11,681 bases of DNA from CALODP01 sp942492055 (GCA_942492055.1 CALODP010000028.1:1-11681), one strand, 5' to 3'; counted from the stretch's first letter, positions 1 through 5,594 are shown. The notes: a model not told the origin generated them from the sequence alone. Translations and numbers: made by a program.

Positions 1-2
1 AC

Positions 3-269
3 CCTCCGGAATCAATTCAACCGGCTTTACACGTTGGAATCTCTTCGGTTTCGACCGTTTTTTCATATTACCTACTTAAAAAAGCCTTTGGCGATAGTGG
101 GAAGCGAAAATATTTCATAATGACTTCGACTGTCACCGGGATCGCTCCGGGATTGGTTAAAGAGTTTATTGATAAAAGAAAAAACGAAGAGTTCAATTAT
201 AAAGATTTGGTTTATGATTCGATCGGCGTTTGGATTGGGGCGACCTATCTTTTAATAGTGGAGTTTTAA
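3..269 (+). CDS. YfiM/DUF2279-like membrane or lipoprotein, C-terminal part (cut by left edge)
   Basis: The frame is open from the left edge to a TAA at 267-269, giving the last 88 residues; the N-terminus lies outside the window. I see a hydrophobic stretch near the start of the fragment (around HVGISSVSTVFSYYLLKKAF), then GIAPGLVKEFIDKRKNEEF, KDLVYDSIGVWIG and a hydrophobic tail. The order 'G-x-x-K-E-x-x-D-x-(R/K)...F-x-x-K-D-L-x-x-D-x-x-G-x-x-x-G' matches my memory of the YfiM/DUF2279 family of small envelope proteins, which also occurs in phage genomes, sometimes near lysis genes. The role is unknown; an envelope location is inferred from the hydrophobic segments. The stop overlaps the next start as TAATG, so translation is probably coupled. 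The family call is from memory of the pattern and is moderate. Confidence 0.6.
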   Translation, partial: PPESIQPALHVGISSVSTVFSYYLLKKAFGDSGKRKYFIMTSTVTGIAPGLVKEFIDKRKNEEFNYKDLVYDSIGVWIGATYLLIVEF

Positions 270-433
270 TGGATGGAATGAATTTCGAAGAATGGATCAA
301 AGCGGTTAAAACGTACTCTAAAAGCTTGGGGATCGATTACGGAGAATTAGACCTCGAAGCGTGGCGAGAATCTTTTTCGGATGGAAGTACTCCCGAAGAG
401 GCTGTTTTGTACGATCTGGAATGTGGTATTTAA
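269..433 (+). CDS. Small acidic hypothetical protein (54 aa)
   Basis: I do not recognise this protein. It starts at the ATG overlapping the upstream stop (TAATG) and reads MDGMNFEEWIKAVKTYSKSL, then an acidic helical region ending in LYDLECGI. An upstream TTG at 230 is in frame, but it lies inside the preceding gene, and the TAATG junction matches many others in this window, so I prefer 269. A second ATG at 278 is also possible, because GGATGGA just before it resembles the local ribosome-site style. The protein has no membrane segment and no metal-binding motif. It ends with another TAATG overlap into the next gene, so it belongs to the same coupled cluster. Confidence 0.6.
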   Translation: MDGMNFEEWIKAVKTYSKSLGIDYGELDLEAWRESFSDGSTPEEAVLYDLECGI

Positions 434-681
434 TGGAAAATGAAATAGAGAAAATCCAACGGCCGAAAATAAAAGTTTTCTTTACTAAAACACGAAGGTT
501 TAGGGCGATTATAGACGATCCAATTGACGGCCGATATCAAGTGACGATCGGCGGGGTTGTTTGGTCTAAGGGCCTTGGAAACGAATATAAAGAAGAGATT
601 TTAAGAAAGAGTCACCGGCTTTTAGTGAATATGAAAGAAGAGTTTGAAAAAATTTCCGGCGAAAAGGTGCCTAGAGTTTGA
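433..681 (+). CDS. Small basic hypothetical protein (82 aa)
   Basis: No family recognised. The ATG at 433 overlaps the previous stop (TAATG). An in-frame ATG at 361 lies inside the upstream gene and has no advantage. The product is lysine- and arginine-rich (KIQRPKIKVFFTKTRRFRAI near the N-terminus), with a probable small beta section (GRYQVTIGGVVWSKGL) and a C-terminal helix (EEILRKSHRLLVNMKEEFEKI). That shape would suit a small nucleic-acid-binding phage protein, but this is only a guess from composition. Its stop TGA at 679-681 overlaps the TTG start of the next small gene, giving a TTGA junction. Confidence 0.6.
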   Translation: MENEIEKIQRPKIKVFFTKTRRFRAIIDDPIDGRYQVTIGGVVWSKGLGNEYKEEILRKSHRLLVNMKEEFEKISGEKVPRV

Positions 682-836
682 GCAAAAAATGTCCTAATTG
701 TTATCGAGATTTAATCTTATTGGAAGATGTGGATTTATACGGGTGCAATAATACCAAATGCAAATTAAACCTAATTGAAGTACTTCCGAAAGAGTGTGAA
801 AAGGGAATTTTGTTCGAGTTTAAAATTTTATTATAA
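678..836 (+). CDS. Tiny zinc-ribbon-like protein (52 aa)
   Basis: This short frame starts at a TTG that overlaps the upstream TGA (TTGA) and ends with TAA at 834-836. It encodes MSKKCPNCYRDLILLEDVDL, then YGCNNTKCKLNLIEVLPKEC and a hydrophobic end. The CPNC and CNNTKC pairs form a CxxC...CxxxxC arrangement typical of small zinc ribbons, and a fifth cysteine follows. Without this gene there would be a 210-base gap in an otherwise tightly packed region. The overlap fits the coupling style of its neighbours. I see no AUG alternative, so a TTG start is needed; this is the main uncertainty. The function is unknown; metal binding is inferred from the cysteine spacing. Confidence 0.55.
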   Translation: MSKKCPNCYRDLILLEDVDLYGCNNTKCKLNLIEVLPKECEKGILFEFKILL

Positions 837-841
837 AGTGA

Positions 842-880
842 TTGTATAGAAAATAATATTATTTAAATTATAGTTTTAGA
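842..880 (+). promoter_or_regulatory. Candidate promoter/operator with TTAAATTATAG element
   Basis: The gap between 836 and 893 is almost pure A+T. TTGTAT at 842-847 and TAAATT at 864-869 could act as -35 and -10 boxes with a 16-base spacer, but the -10 match is weak. TTAAATTATAG at 863-873 recurs exactly at 9967-9977 and with small changes at 2332, 4459 and 9073. It continues as an imperfect 16-base palindrome, TTAAATTATAGTTTTA (863-878). It lies just upstream of a good ribosome site and probably marks the start of a transcription unit. Confidence 0.4.
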
Positions 881-892
881 AAAGGAGTGGAT

Positions 893-1231
893 ATGGGCGA
901 AAAAAAGAAAATGGCATTTAGTGAAATCGCAAAAGGAATGCTTTCGCAAGATGTTCAAGAGGACTTTGAGCGGGCCCAAGTGATAGCGGCCCGGGCCAAC
1001 TTGCCAACTAAAGTAAAATTGGAAATCACGGTTTACCCTCCGGATCCGAACGAAGAGTTTGAAACCTCCGTTTCTTATAGTCACAGTGTAGCGGAGCCCA
1101 CTTTAAAAAGTCGAAAATTTATTGTGATCCACGATAACGGGATAATAACGAGGGACGCCCAAGAGCCTTTAGAGCAATTGAATTTAGATTTAGAAAAACC
1201 GGAATTAATTTTTCAAAAGAAACAATCTTAA
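893..1231 (+). CDS. Phage protein of the 'replication terminator protein'-annotated family (112 aa)
   Basis: The start is the ATG at 893, five bases after AAGGAG; the in-frame GTG at 887 lies inside the ribosome site. The protein begins MGEKKKMAFSEIAKGMLSQD, followed by a helical stretch (DVQEDFERAQVIAARANL), a beta section (TKVKLEITVYPPDPNEEFET), a segment 'VAEPTLKSRKFIVIHDNGII' and an acidic C-terminus. This layout (short N-terminal helix, 'G-x-L-x-E/D-x-V' start, two strands of a 'K-V-x-L-x-I-T-x-x-P' type, a hydrophobic strand near the end) resembles small phage proteins often annotated 'replication terminator protein'. That name is inherited annotation, and I would not read a proven function into it. 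It is probably the first gene of the unit that continues with 1267 and 2045. Confidence 0.6.
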   Translation: MGEKKKMAFSEIAKGMLSQDVQEDFERAQVIAARANLPTKVKLEITVYPPDPNEEFETSVSYSHSVAEPTLKSRKFIVIHDNGIITRDAQEPLEQLNLDLEKPELIFQKKQS

Positions 1232-1253
1232 TTTTAAAAAGAAACAATCTTAA
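1205..1253 (+). repeat. Short tandem duplication across a stop codon
   Basis: AAAAGAAACAATCTTAA occurs at 1215-1231 and again at 1237-1253, a period of 22 bases, and the T-rich sequence before each copy is also similar. The first copy encodes the last residues (KKQS) and stop of the upstream gene; the second copy is non-coding and sits just before the ribosome site of the gene at 1267. This is most simply a local tandem duplication. Confidence 0.8.
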
Positions 1254-1266
1254 AAAAGGAGCTGGA

Positions 1267-2055
1267 ATGGAAAAAGACTTAATTAGCGTACAGACAAACG
1301 TGTTCGAAAACCCGGTGATAAAATTGGGAAATGAAATAATTAATCTCAAAGACGATTCGGGGTTTGAATTTAAAACAAACGATCTCCCCTCTTTTTTAAG
1401 ATATGTAAAAAAAGCTACTGATAAAATTCTGATTTATAGGGCGGATCGCGTTTCTTGCGTTGATAAAGTGCCGGATTATAATTCTATCACGAGTGCGGAG
1501 TGTACTTTGGAGCGTAGCCAAAAATTAAGAATACTTTCAAATCAAAATGATCGAACTATGAATTTAGAAGAGGCGGAAAGCTTTTTTAAATCTATGCGAT
1601 CGGTGATGGAAGAGAAGAATTCTTCTTTTCATAAGACTTTGAGAAACATTAAACTTAATAAGGTCGCGAAAGTTGAATCTTCCAAAAGTAACAACGGCGA
1701 TTTTGCTTATATATTTTCAATGCAATCCACCGATAAAAAGCCCGGCGGAAAAGATGAATTTGAGCCGCCCGAAAAAATAAAGTTTACATTGCCGGTTTTT
1801 AAATTCGCGCCTCACGAAATAGAATTGGAGTTTGATTTTATTTTCGATTATAAATTCATAGGCGAAGAGTGTCGAATGAGCTTTTCCATTGAAAATTTAG
1901 ATATTGACGAGATTATTGAAGTCAGGTCTAGGGAAATCATGGAAGACCTTTTAAAAGATTGCGAACTCGAAAAATATTGGGGCGCCTGCTCTCTTGTAAA
2001 ACAGACCGACCTTTGGGAATACTACAAAAACGAATTAAAAATTCATGGCGAATAA
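1267..2055 (+). CDS. Phage protein, possibly DUF2303/YfdQ-like (262 aa)
   Basis: The start ATG follows AAAAGGAGCTGGA with good spacing. Points that recall the DUF2303 (YfdQ-like) phage family: 'LPSFLRYVKKAT' early on (around residues 40-51), a central 'V-P-D-Y' and 'T-L-E-R-S-Q' region (about 68-85), 'MNLEEAESFFKSMR' (about 98-111), and a C-terminal beta-rich half with 'PEKIKFTLPVFKFAPHEIEL' (about 168-187) followed by a '(F/Y)-x-F-I-G-E-E' strand. DUF2303 genes often lie in phage replication or recombination regions; their biochemical role is not known to me. The length is close to that family's usual size. The assignment rests on remembered pattern order and is tentative; that this is a real phage gene is very likely. 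The gene overlaps the next one by 11 bases. Confidence 0.7.
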   Translation: MEKDLISVQTNVFENPVIKLGNEIINLKDDSGFEFKTNDLPSFLRYVKKATDKILIYRADRVSCVDKVPDYNSITSAECTLERSQKLRILSNQNDRTMNLEEAESFFKSMRSVMEEKNSSFHKTLRNIKLNKVAKVESSKSNNGDFAYIFSMQSTDKKPGGKDEFEPPEKIKFTLPVFKFAPHEIELEFDFIFDYKFIGEECRMSFSIENLDIDEIIEVRSREIMEDLLKDCELEKYWGACSLVKQTDLWEYYKNELKIHGE

Positions 2056-2296
2056 AGAATTAAGCCCGCTCGCGCAACTTTTAGAGGCGCGGCGGGATTT
2101 AAAGACCGAAAGAAAAGAAAAAGTCGAAGAGCTTCAAGCGGTCCGGGCTTCTCGATTTAAGGAATTGCGCGAGAATTTAGATCAAACTTTTGAAGAAGAG
2201 ATGAAGTCTTTCGATAAAAAAGAAAAAGCCCTTGTTTCCCAAATTGAGAGAGAAAAGAAAAAAGGGATCGGGGCCACAATCCGAAAATATAAATAA
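2045..2296 (+). CDS. Small charged coiled-coil protein (83 aa)
   Basis: The ATG at 2045 lies inside the end of the upstream gene (11-base overlap), which implies translational coupling. The product is almost entirely charged helix: an ARRDLKTERKEKVEELQAVR stretch, then RFKELRENLDQTFEEEMKSF and KEKALVSQIEREKKKG, with hydrophobic residues at heptad-like intervals, so a coiled coil or helical bundle is likely. It has no membrane segment or enzyme motif. I do not recognise a family. It could be a partner or scaffold for the two upstream proteins, with which it forms one transcription unit. A promoter-like gap follows it. Confidence 0.7.
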   Translation: MANKELSPLAQLLEARRDLKTERKEKVEELQAVRASRFKELRENLDQTFEEEMKSFDKKEKALVSQIEREKKKGIGATIRKYK

Positions 2297-2304
2297 TTCT
2301 TCGC

Positions 2305-2342
2305 TTGTAAAAATATAGATATTAATATAAATTAAAATATAG
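2305..2342 (+). promoter_or_regulatory. Candidate promoter/operator before the MT-A70 unit
   Basis: TTGTAA at 2305-2310 and TAAATT at 2328-2333 are separated by exactly 17 bases, the same pair of boxes as in the gap at 842-869. TTAAAATATAG at 2332-2342 is a one-base variant of the element at 863 and 9967. The site is an AT-rich gap of 55 bases between two otherwise tightly packed units. The -10 box is a poor match to consensus. Confidence 0.4.
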
Positions 2343-2351
2343 GAATGGAAT

Positions 2352-2888
2352 ATGAGTCGAAATAAATTAGATATTCTTTATCTGAATCCCCCATGGCCCG
2401 AAAGAGGCGGGGGAAAGATAAAGCGCGGCGCGGATAAGCATTATAATTTAATGTCTGTAAAAGAAATTATCGCTCTTCCCATTGGGGCTTATGCTAAAAA
2501 AAACTCTCATATTTATTTATGGGTGACTAATAATTATTTGGCCGCCGGACTCAAAGCGATTGACGCTTGGGGCTTTGATTATAAATCGACGGTTACTTGG
2601 GTAAAAGACAAAATGGGAATAGGGCAATATTTCAGAGGGCAGACCGAACACTGCCTTTTTGGTGTAAAAGGAATGATTCCTTATAAATCGGAAAATGGGA
2701 AAAGGTGTCAACACGTCACATTTTTTCAAGAGCCTAGAACTAATCACAGCGAAAAGCCCGAAAAAATGCGAGAAATAATAAATCACGTCTCATTTAGAGA
2801 GGGCTTTCAACGCGGGGAATTCTTCGCGCGAAGAGAGGTTGAAGGCTGGGATTGTTACGGGGATGAAATAGGGAAACCAATAGATTAA
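2352..2888 (+). CDS. MT-A70 family adenine-N6 methyltransferase
   Basis: This is a 178-residue S-adenosylmethionine-dependent methyltransferase of the MT-A70 superfamily, expected to place N6-methyladenine on DNA (RNA is possible). Visible motifs, in order: YLNPPWPE with the catalytic NPPW at residues 12-15, YLWVTNNYL (55-63), GIGQYFRGQTEHCLFGVKG (89-107; the glycine/arginine region that precedes the RxxxE-like SAM-binding segment), NHSEKPE (131-137) and GEFFARREVEGWDCYGDEIG (155-174), which matches the usual 'ELFAR...GWDxWGNE' ending. Most family members carry DPPW; here the first residue is asparagine. The length is normal for a phage MT-A70 enzyme. The start follows AGGAATGGAAT. It is the first gene of a unit with the exonuclease at 2911. 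A role in protecting phage DNA or in regulating replication is inferred. Confidence 0.88.
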   Translation: MSRNKLDILYLNPPWPERGGGKIKRGADKHYNLMSVKEIIALPIGAYAKKNSHIYLWVTNNYLAAGLKAIDAWGFDYKSTVTWVKDKMGIGQYFRGQTEHCLFGVKGMIPYKSENGKRCQHVTFFQEPRTNHSEKPEKMREIINHVSFREGFQRGEFFARREVEGWDCYGDEIGKPID

Positions 2889-2910
2889 TCATTAAAAAAA
2901 AGGAATGGAA

Positions 2911-3513
2911 ATGGACGTTTTAACATTTGATATCGAGATTCGAAATAGAATTTTAGACAAGGGAGAAGAGCCCGATCCTAAATACACTTATTGCGGGGGA
3001 TGGAATGATAAGGCCGGAATGGGAATTTCCTATTTGGGCGCCCATTCGAGTTGGGATGATAAATTTAACGCGTATGGAGAAGATCGCCTTATAGAATTTG
3101 TTCAACAAATACTTAAAGCCGATCTAGTTGTCGGATTTAATATTTTTGGGTTTGATGTTCCTCTTTTAAAAGAAACTTTGATTCGGTTGGGGCTCCCTGA
3201 AAAAACCGGAATGGGCGGAAAGTGTTACGATATTTTTTGGGATATTAAAAAAAGCCTGAAAAACAATTTCCCTAAAGGATGGACCCTTGAAAATATCGCC
3301 GTTTCTACACTTGGAATCGGAAAAAGCGGAGCGGGAGCAATGGCCCCCGTTCTTTGGCAAGATCGAAAATATGTCGAACTTTTAGAGTATTTAAGGCAAG
3401 ATGTGACAGTCGAAGTCGCCCTTTTTAATCACATTTTAAAAGAAGGTTGGGTTTCTAATAACGTTGTTGAATGTGAACGCTTAGAGCTTGAAGGGATCAA
3501 AAAGTACCAATAA
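2911..3513 (+). CDS. DEDDy-type 3'-5' exonuclease (PolB-exonuclease-like)
   Basis: This is a 200-residue stand-alone 3'-5' exonuclease of the DnaQ/RNase H-like fold, related to the proofreading domain of family B polymerases. All four catalytic acids and the tyrosine of the 'y' subtype are visible: Exo I FDIEI (D7, E9), Exo II VVGFNIFGFDVPLL (N77, D82), and Exo III YLRQDVTVE (Y160, D164). It lacks a polymerase domain. The preferred start is the ATG at 2911, six bases after AAAGGA; an in-frame ATG at 2905 directly abuts the ribosome site. It lies 22 bases after the MT-A70 gene and overlaps the next gene as TAATG, so it is probably made together with both. Likely roles are end trimming in recombination or nucleotide salvage; the substrate is not evident from the sequence. 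Confidence 0.85.
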   Translation: MDVLTFDIEIRNRILDKGEEPDPKYTYCGGWNDKAGMGISYLGAHSSWDDKFNAYGEDRLIEFVQQILKADLVVGFNIFGFDVPLLKETLIRLGLPEKTGMGGKCYDIFWDIKKSLKNNFPKGWTLENIAVSTLGIGKSGAGAMAPVLWQDRKYVELLEYLRQDVTVEVALFNHILKEGWVSNNVVECERLELEGIKKYQ

Positions 3514-3983
3514 TGGAATGGGAGTTTAAAACATGGCCGGATCCTTTTCGCGGGATTAAAGAGGGGAAAAAGCCTTGCGAGGTCCGCTCTTGGGATAGGG
3601 AAGGCGAGCCGAAAATAGGCGACACTCTTTATCTTCGGGAGTGGGCGCCGAACCCCTCCGGAATCGGCGGCAAATATACCGGGGACTCTATTAGAGGTTT
3701 AGAAATTTCTTATATAATTCACGTTGGGGATTGGTCCGAAAATGGCGACGGAATCTTAGTCCTTTGTTGGGAGCCAAAAGAAGAATATAAAACTTTCCCA
3801 AAAGGCGATCTTCCAAAGGGTTTTTATTGGCTTTTGGATAAAACCGGAAGCGAAGAAGTTTTTTATTTCAACGGAAAAGAATGGTCTTGTCAGTATTTTA
3901 ATAAACCGTTGATTTATTGGACCCCAAAAGAGATCGAGTGTGATTATTTAATGTATTGCCCAATTAAAAACCCAAAAAGATAA
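3513..3983 (+). CDS. ASCH/PUA-like DUF3850 domain protein with extra C-terminal module
   Basis: The first ~85 residues match the DUF3850 branch of the ASCH (PUA-like) superfamily: 'K-T-W-P-x-x-F-x-G-I-K-x-G-K-K-x-x-E-V-R' (6-25), then 'KIGDTLYLREW' (34-44), 'GGKYTGDSI' (52-60) and a final strand 'GILVLCWEP' (80-88). ASCH domains are generally thought to bind nucleic acid or modified nucleotides; some relatives hydrolyse acetylated cytidine. Residues ~95-156 form a separate section rich in aromatics (GFYWLLDKTGSEEVFYFNGK, then WSCQYF and LIYWTPKEIECDYL) that is not part of the core domain and that I do not recognise. The gene overlaps both neighbours as TAATG. A role in reading or processing nucleic acid made by the adjacent methyltransferase and exonuclease is inference. 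Confidence 0.72.
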   Translation: MEWEFKTWPDPFRGIKEGKKPCEVRSWDREGEPKIGDTLYLREWAPNPSGIGGKYTGDSIRGLEISYIIHVGDWSENGDGILVLCWEPKEEYKTFPKGDLPKGFYWLLDKTGSEEVFYFNGKEWSCQYFNKPLIYWTPKEIECDYLMYCPIKNPKR

Positions 3984-4444
3984 TGGTTAGAATAAATCAC
4001 AAATATTTAATTTCCTTCGATCACGAAACTTTTGATCCGGATAAGCCGTTTCAATTCGAGACGCTTTGGCAAAAAAAAGAGTTTCTAAAAAAATGCAAAA
4101 GGTCAAAAGGAAAAAAGGCTTATTTGTGTATTCAGTCGATCGTAAAAATAAAAACGAACCAACAAAATAAATATTATCGCGGGGTCGTTTGTGCGAGGCT
4201 TGCGGAGTATTGGGGGTGTTCTAATAAGGAAGCCCACGACTCGATCGCCCATGAACATTTTATGTACCAAGAGCGCCCCGGAGGGCCATGGAAAAGGAAA
4301 TCTACCGCGTTAGACGAATGGACGACTATAGGTTGGGAGGAGAAGATGGATGAAATTCGACTTTGGGCGATTATGGATCACGGTGTTCGAATTGAGCTTC
4401 CAAATGAGGTCGATTTTGACTCTTTACCGGATTTTTATTATTAG
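3983..4444 (+). CDS. NinB-like phage recombination-associated protein
   Basis: This 153-residue protein carries the signature of a widespread phage family distantly like lambda NinB (Orf): 'TNQQNKYYRGVVCARLAEYW' (59-78), 'E-A-H-D-S-I-A-H-E-H-F' (83-93), 'KST-x-L' (106-110), 'WEEKMDEIRLWAIMDHGVRI' (118-137) and 'ELPNEVDF' (138-145). In lambda, Orf is a recombination mediator acting with SSB and the Red pathway; by analogy this protein would help strand exchange or annealing in phage recombination. The equivalence is based on the shared 'D/N-Q-N-x-x-(Y/L)...S-T' layout and is moderate; the protein could belong to a sister family with another role. The start ATG overlaps the previous stop (TAATG). 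It is the last gene of the unit beginning at 2352. Confidence 0.6.
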   Translation: MVRINHKYLISFDHETFDPDKPFQFETLWQKKEFLKKCKRSKGKKAYLCIQSIVKIKTNQQNKYYRGVVCARLAEYWGCSNKEAHDSIAHEHFMYQERPGGPWKRKSTALDEWTTIGWEEKMDEIRLWAIMDHGVRIELPNEVDFDSLPDFYY

Positions 4445-4458
4445 GAAAATAGTATATA

Positions 4459-4476
4459 TTAAATTATATAGTTTAA
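4459..4476 (+). promoter_or_regulatory. 18-base near-palindrome, operator-like
   Basis: TTAAATTATATAGTTTAA is a palindrome broken at a single base pair (position 6 against 13). Each half reads TTAAA(C/T)TATA, the same half-site seen at 863, 9073 and 9967. It lies in the 49-base gap before the gene at 4494. I see no convincing -35 box near it. A dimeric repressor or activator site is the natural reading, but this is inferred from symmetry and recurrence only. Confidence 0.5.
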
Positions 4477-4493
4477 TCTTTGAATAGGTATTT

Positions 4494-4751
4494 ATGAAAA
4501 TTGCAACGAACTTGAAAAAGACAAATAATATGGGGCGTCCTTTAATTTACGATTTTCATAGATTAAATAAAAAACAATGTATGGTTTTTGAAAGCGTCGA
4601 TAAAAATGAGCTAGAAAAGAGGCGTCGAAGCGTGACGGCTTGCGCTTATGAACGCGGTTATAAAATCACAACCCGAATAGATCATGATCCGGGGCGTGAA
4701 GAATTTGTTTTAAAAGTTTGGGTTACTAAAAAAGGTAAACAAAAGAAATGA
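4494..4751 (+). CDS. Small basic hypothetical phage protein (85 aa)
   Basis: No family recognised. The ATG at 4494 has only a modest ribosome site (ATAGG, 4485-4488 region). After a short basic start (MKIATNLKKTNNMGRP), the protein shows a compact alpha/beta pattern: 'MVFESVDKNELEKRRRSVTA', 'CAYERGYKITTRIDHD' and 'EEFVLKVWVTKKGKQKK'. The pattern of a helix with 'RRRSVTACAYERGYKITTR' followed by a 'L-K-V-W-V' strand is common in small phage proteins of replication regions, some of which have DNA-binding roles, but I cannot assign a function. An alternative start is the internal ATG giving MGRPLIYDF (4530). It stands alone between the operator-like palindrome and the structured leader of the replication gene. 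Confidence 0.65.
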   Translation: MKIATNLKKTNNMGRPLIYDFHRLNKKQCMVFESVDKNELEKRRRSVTACAYERGYKITTRIDHDPGREEFVLKVWVTKKGKQKK

Positions 4752-4795
4752 TTTTTTTATTGAAAGCGATGCCGATAAATATCTAATTTTTAGCC

Positions 4796-4921
4796 ATGGC
4801 AAAAGTTAAAAAACTGTATTACTTCCAACTAAAAAGGCGCGTCGCGAAATCGGTTTTTGAGCTTTTGCCAGTTCTTCTCTTCTTTCGTGTGCGCGTCCCT
4901 TTAGTTGGAAATAATGTCTAA
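4796..4921 (+). CDS. Possible small basic/hydrophobic leader protein (41 aa)
   Basis: An ATG at 4796 opens a 41-codon frame ending in TAA at 4919-4921, overlapping the initiator start at 4914. The product begins MAKVKKLYYFQLKRRVAKSV and continues FELLPVLLFFRVRVPLVG, so it has a strongly basic first half and a hydrophobic second half. The overlap with the downstream start is the same kind of junction as elsewhere here and would allow coupled translation. Against it: there is no ribosome site before the ATG, and the same bases form two strong inverted repeats, which may be the true constraint. It could be a leader peptide whose translation opens the hairpin over the downstream start. I rate it as possible only. 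Confidence 0.35.
   Translation: MAKVKKLYYFQLKRRVAKSVFELLPVLLFFRVRVPLVGNNV
4797..4915 (+). promoter_or_regulatory. Structured leader with two competing hairpins over the initiator start
   Basis: Two inverted repeats interlock here. The longer pairs 4818-4841 with 4892-4915: 21 of 24 positions pair if one G-U is allowed, with a 50-base loop. Its right arm contains TTTAGTTGG, the purine-rich GGAAA and the A and U of the start ATG at 4914, so the folded RNA would hide the ribosome site and start. The shorter pairs TGGCAAAAG (4797-4805) with CTTTTGCCA (4862-4870), nine perfect pairs. The two stems cross, so they would be either alternatives or a pseudoknot. As DNA, the repeats could instead belong to a replication origin next to the initiator gene. 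The function is inferred. Confidence 0.6.
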
Positions 4922-5594
4922 AAAACTCCCTTACTTTCGATTCACTATTCAGCAATGGCAAAACGGCGATATTTCAACGATGCCGGATTCATGCAAAGGT
5001 GTCTTTGTTGATGTTTGCGCCTATTATTGGGCGCAAGATTGTAAAGTTCTTTTTAGTTCTTTATCAGAAAAATTTAAAACCAAATTAAAAACGATCGAAA
5101 AGTTGATTAAAAAGGGGCCAATTAAGGTTGAAGAAGGGATCGTTTATATATCGTTTTTAGATGAACAATTAACAGAAATAGAACGGAATGAAAAGTTTTT
5201 TTCAGAAATGGGGAAATTAGGTCAAAAAGCAAAGAAAAACAAAGCCCCCCTTAAAAACGATTTAAGCTATAAAGATAAGGATAAGGATAAGGATAAGGAT
5301 AAAGAAAAAGAGAAGCCAAACTTAGATGACTTAGAAAAGTTCCCTTATTTAAACGACGAAAAATTCAAATCGTTTTTTGTGGATCACATGAAAGGCAATA
5401 AAGCCTCAACTAGAACAGAGAGAGCGATAAATGCCAGATTAAAAAAATTACATGAATACACCTTAGAGGAATCGACCGAAGCTTTAAAAACTTCGATTGA
5501 AAATGGTTATCAGGGGGTATTTCCAAAAAAGAAAGCGGCGCCCGCAAATGAAAACAGAAAAAAAGAGCAATTTAATGAACCAAGTTTCCTTTAA
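4914..5594 (+). CDS. Phage replication initiator-like protein with KD-repeat linker
   Basis: This is a 226-residue protein of the kind found just before a helicase loader in phages. The N-terminus, 'LPYFRFTIQQWQNGDISTMP' (5-24) and 'KGVFVDVCAYYWAQDCKVLF' (28-47), fits the winged-helix replication proteins that begin 'PYF-x-F-x-x-x-x-W...G-x-F-x-D-x-x-x-x-x-W'. A low-complexity linker follows (about 119-134, alternating K and D, then KEKEK). The C-terminal part has 'TERAINARLKKLHEYTLEES' and 'ALKTSIENGYQGVF' (191-203), the usual 'SIENGYQGLF' ending, thought to contact the loader or helicase. The expected role is origin binding and primosome assembly. The start is the ATG at 4914; an in-frame TTG at 4905 is less likely. 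The last 20 bases overlap the loader gene if that starts at 5575. No polymerase or helicase gene is visible in this window. Confidence 0.78.
   Translation: MSKKLPYFRFTIQQWQNGDISTMPDSCKGVFVDVCAYYWAQDCKVLFSSLSEKFKTKLKTIEKLIKKGPIKVEEGIVYISFLDEQLTEIERNEKFFSEMGKLGQKAKKNKAPLKNDLSYKDKDKDKDKDKEKEKPNLDDLEKFPYLNDEKFKSFFVDHMKGNKASTRTERAINARLKKLHEYTLEESTEALKTSIENGYQGVFPKKKAAPANENRKKEQFNEPSFL
5274..5303 (+). repeat. GATAAG hexamer tandem repeat inside the initiator gene
   Basis: Four perfect GATAAG units (5274-5297) and a fifth variant GATAAA (5298-5303). In frame, they encode the alternating lysine/aspartate linker of the initiator protein. Gain or loss of a unit would keep the frame and change only linker length. 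A short AT-rich direct-repeat array inside an initiator gene also recalls origins placed within initiator genes, such as lambda O, although these units are much shorter than lambda iterons. Confidence 0.85.

Noticed and set aside
5274..5303. Phase-variable simple repeat switching the initiator gene on and off
   Set aside because: The repeat unit is six bases, so changes in copy number keep the frame; at most the linker length varies.
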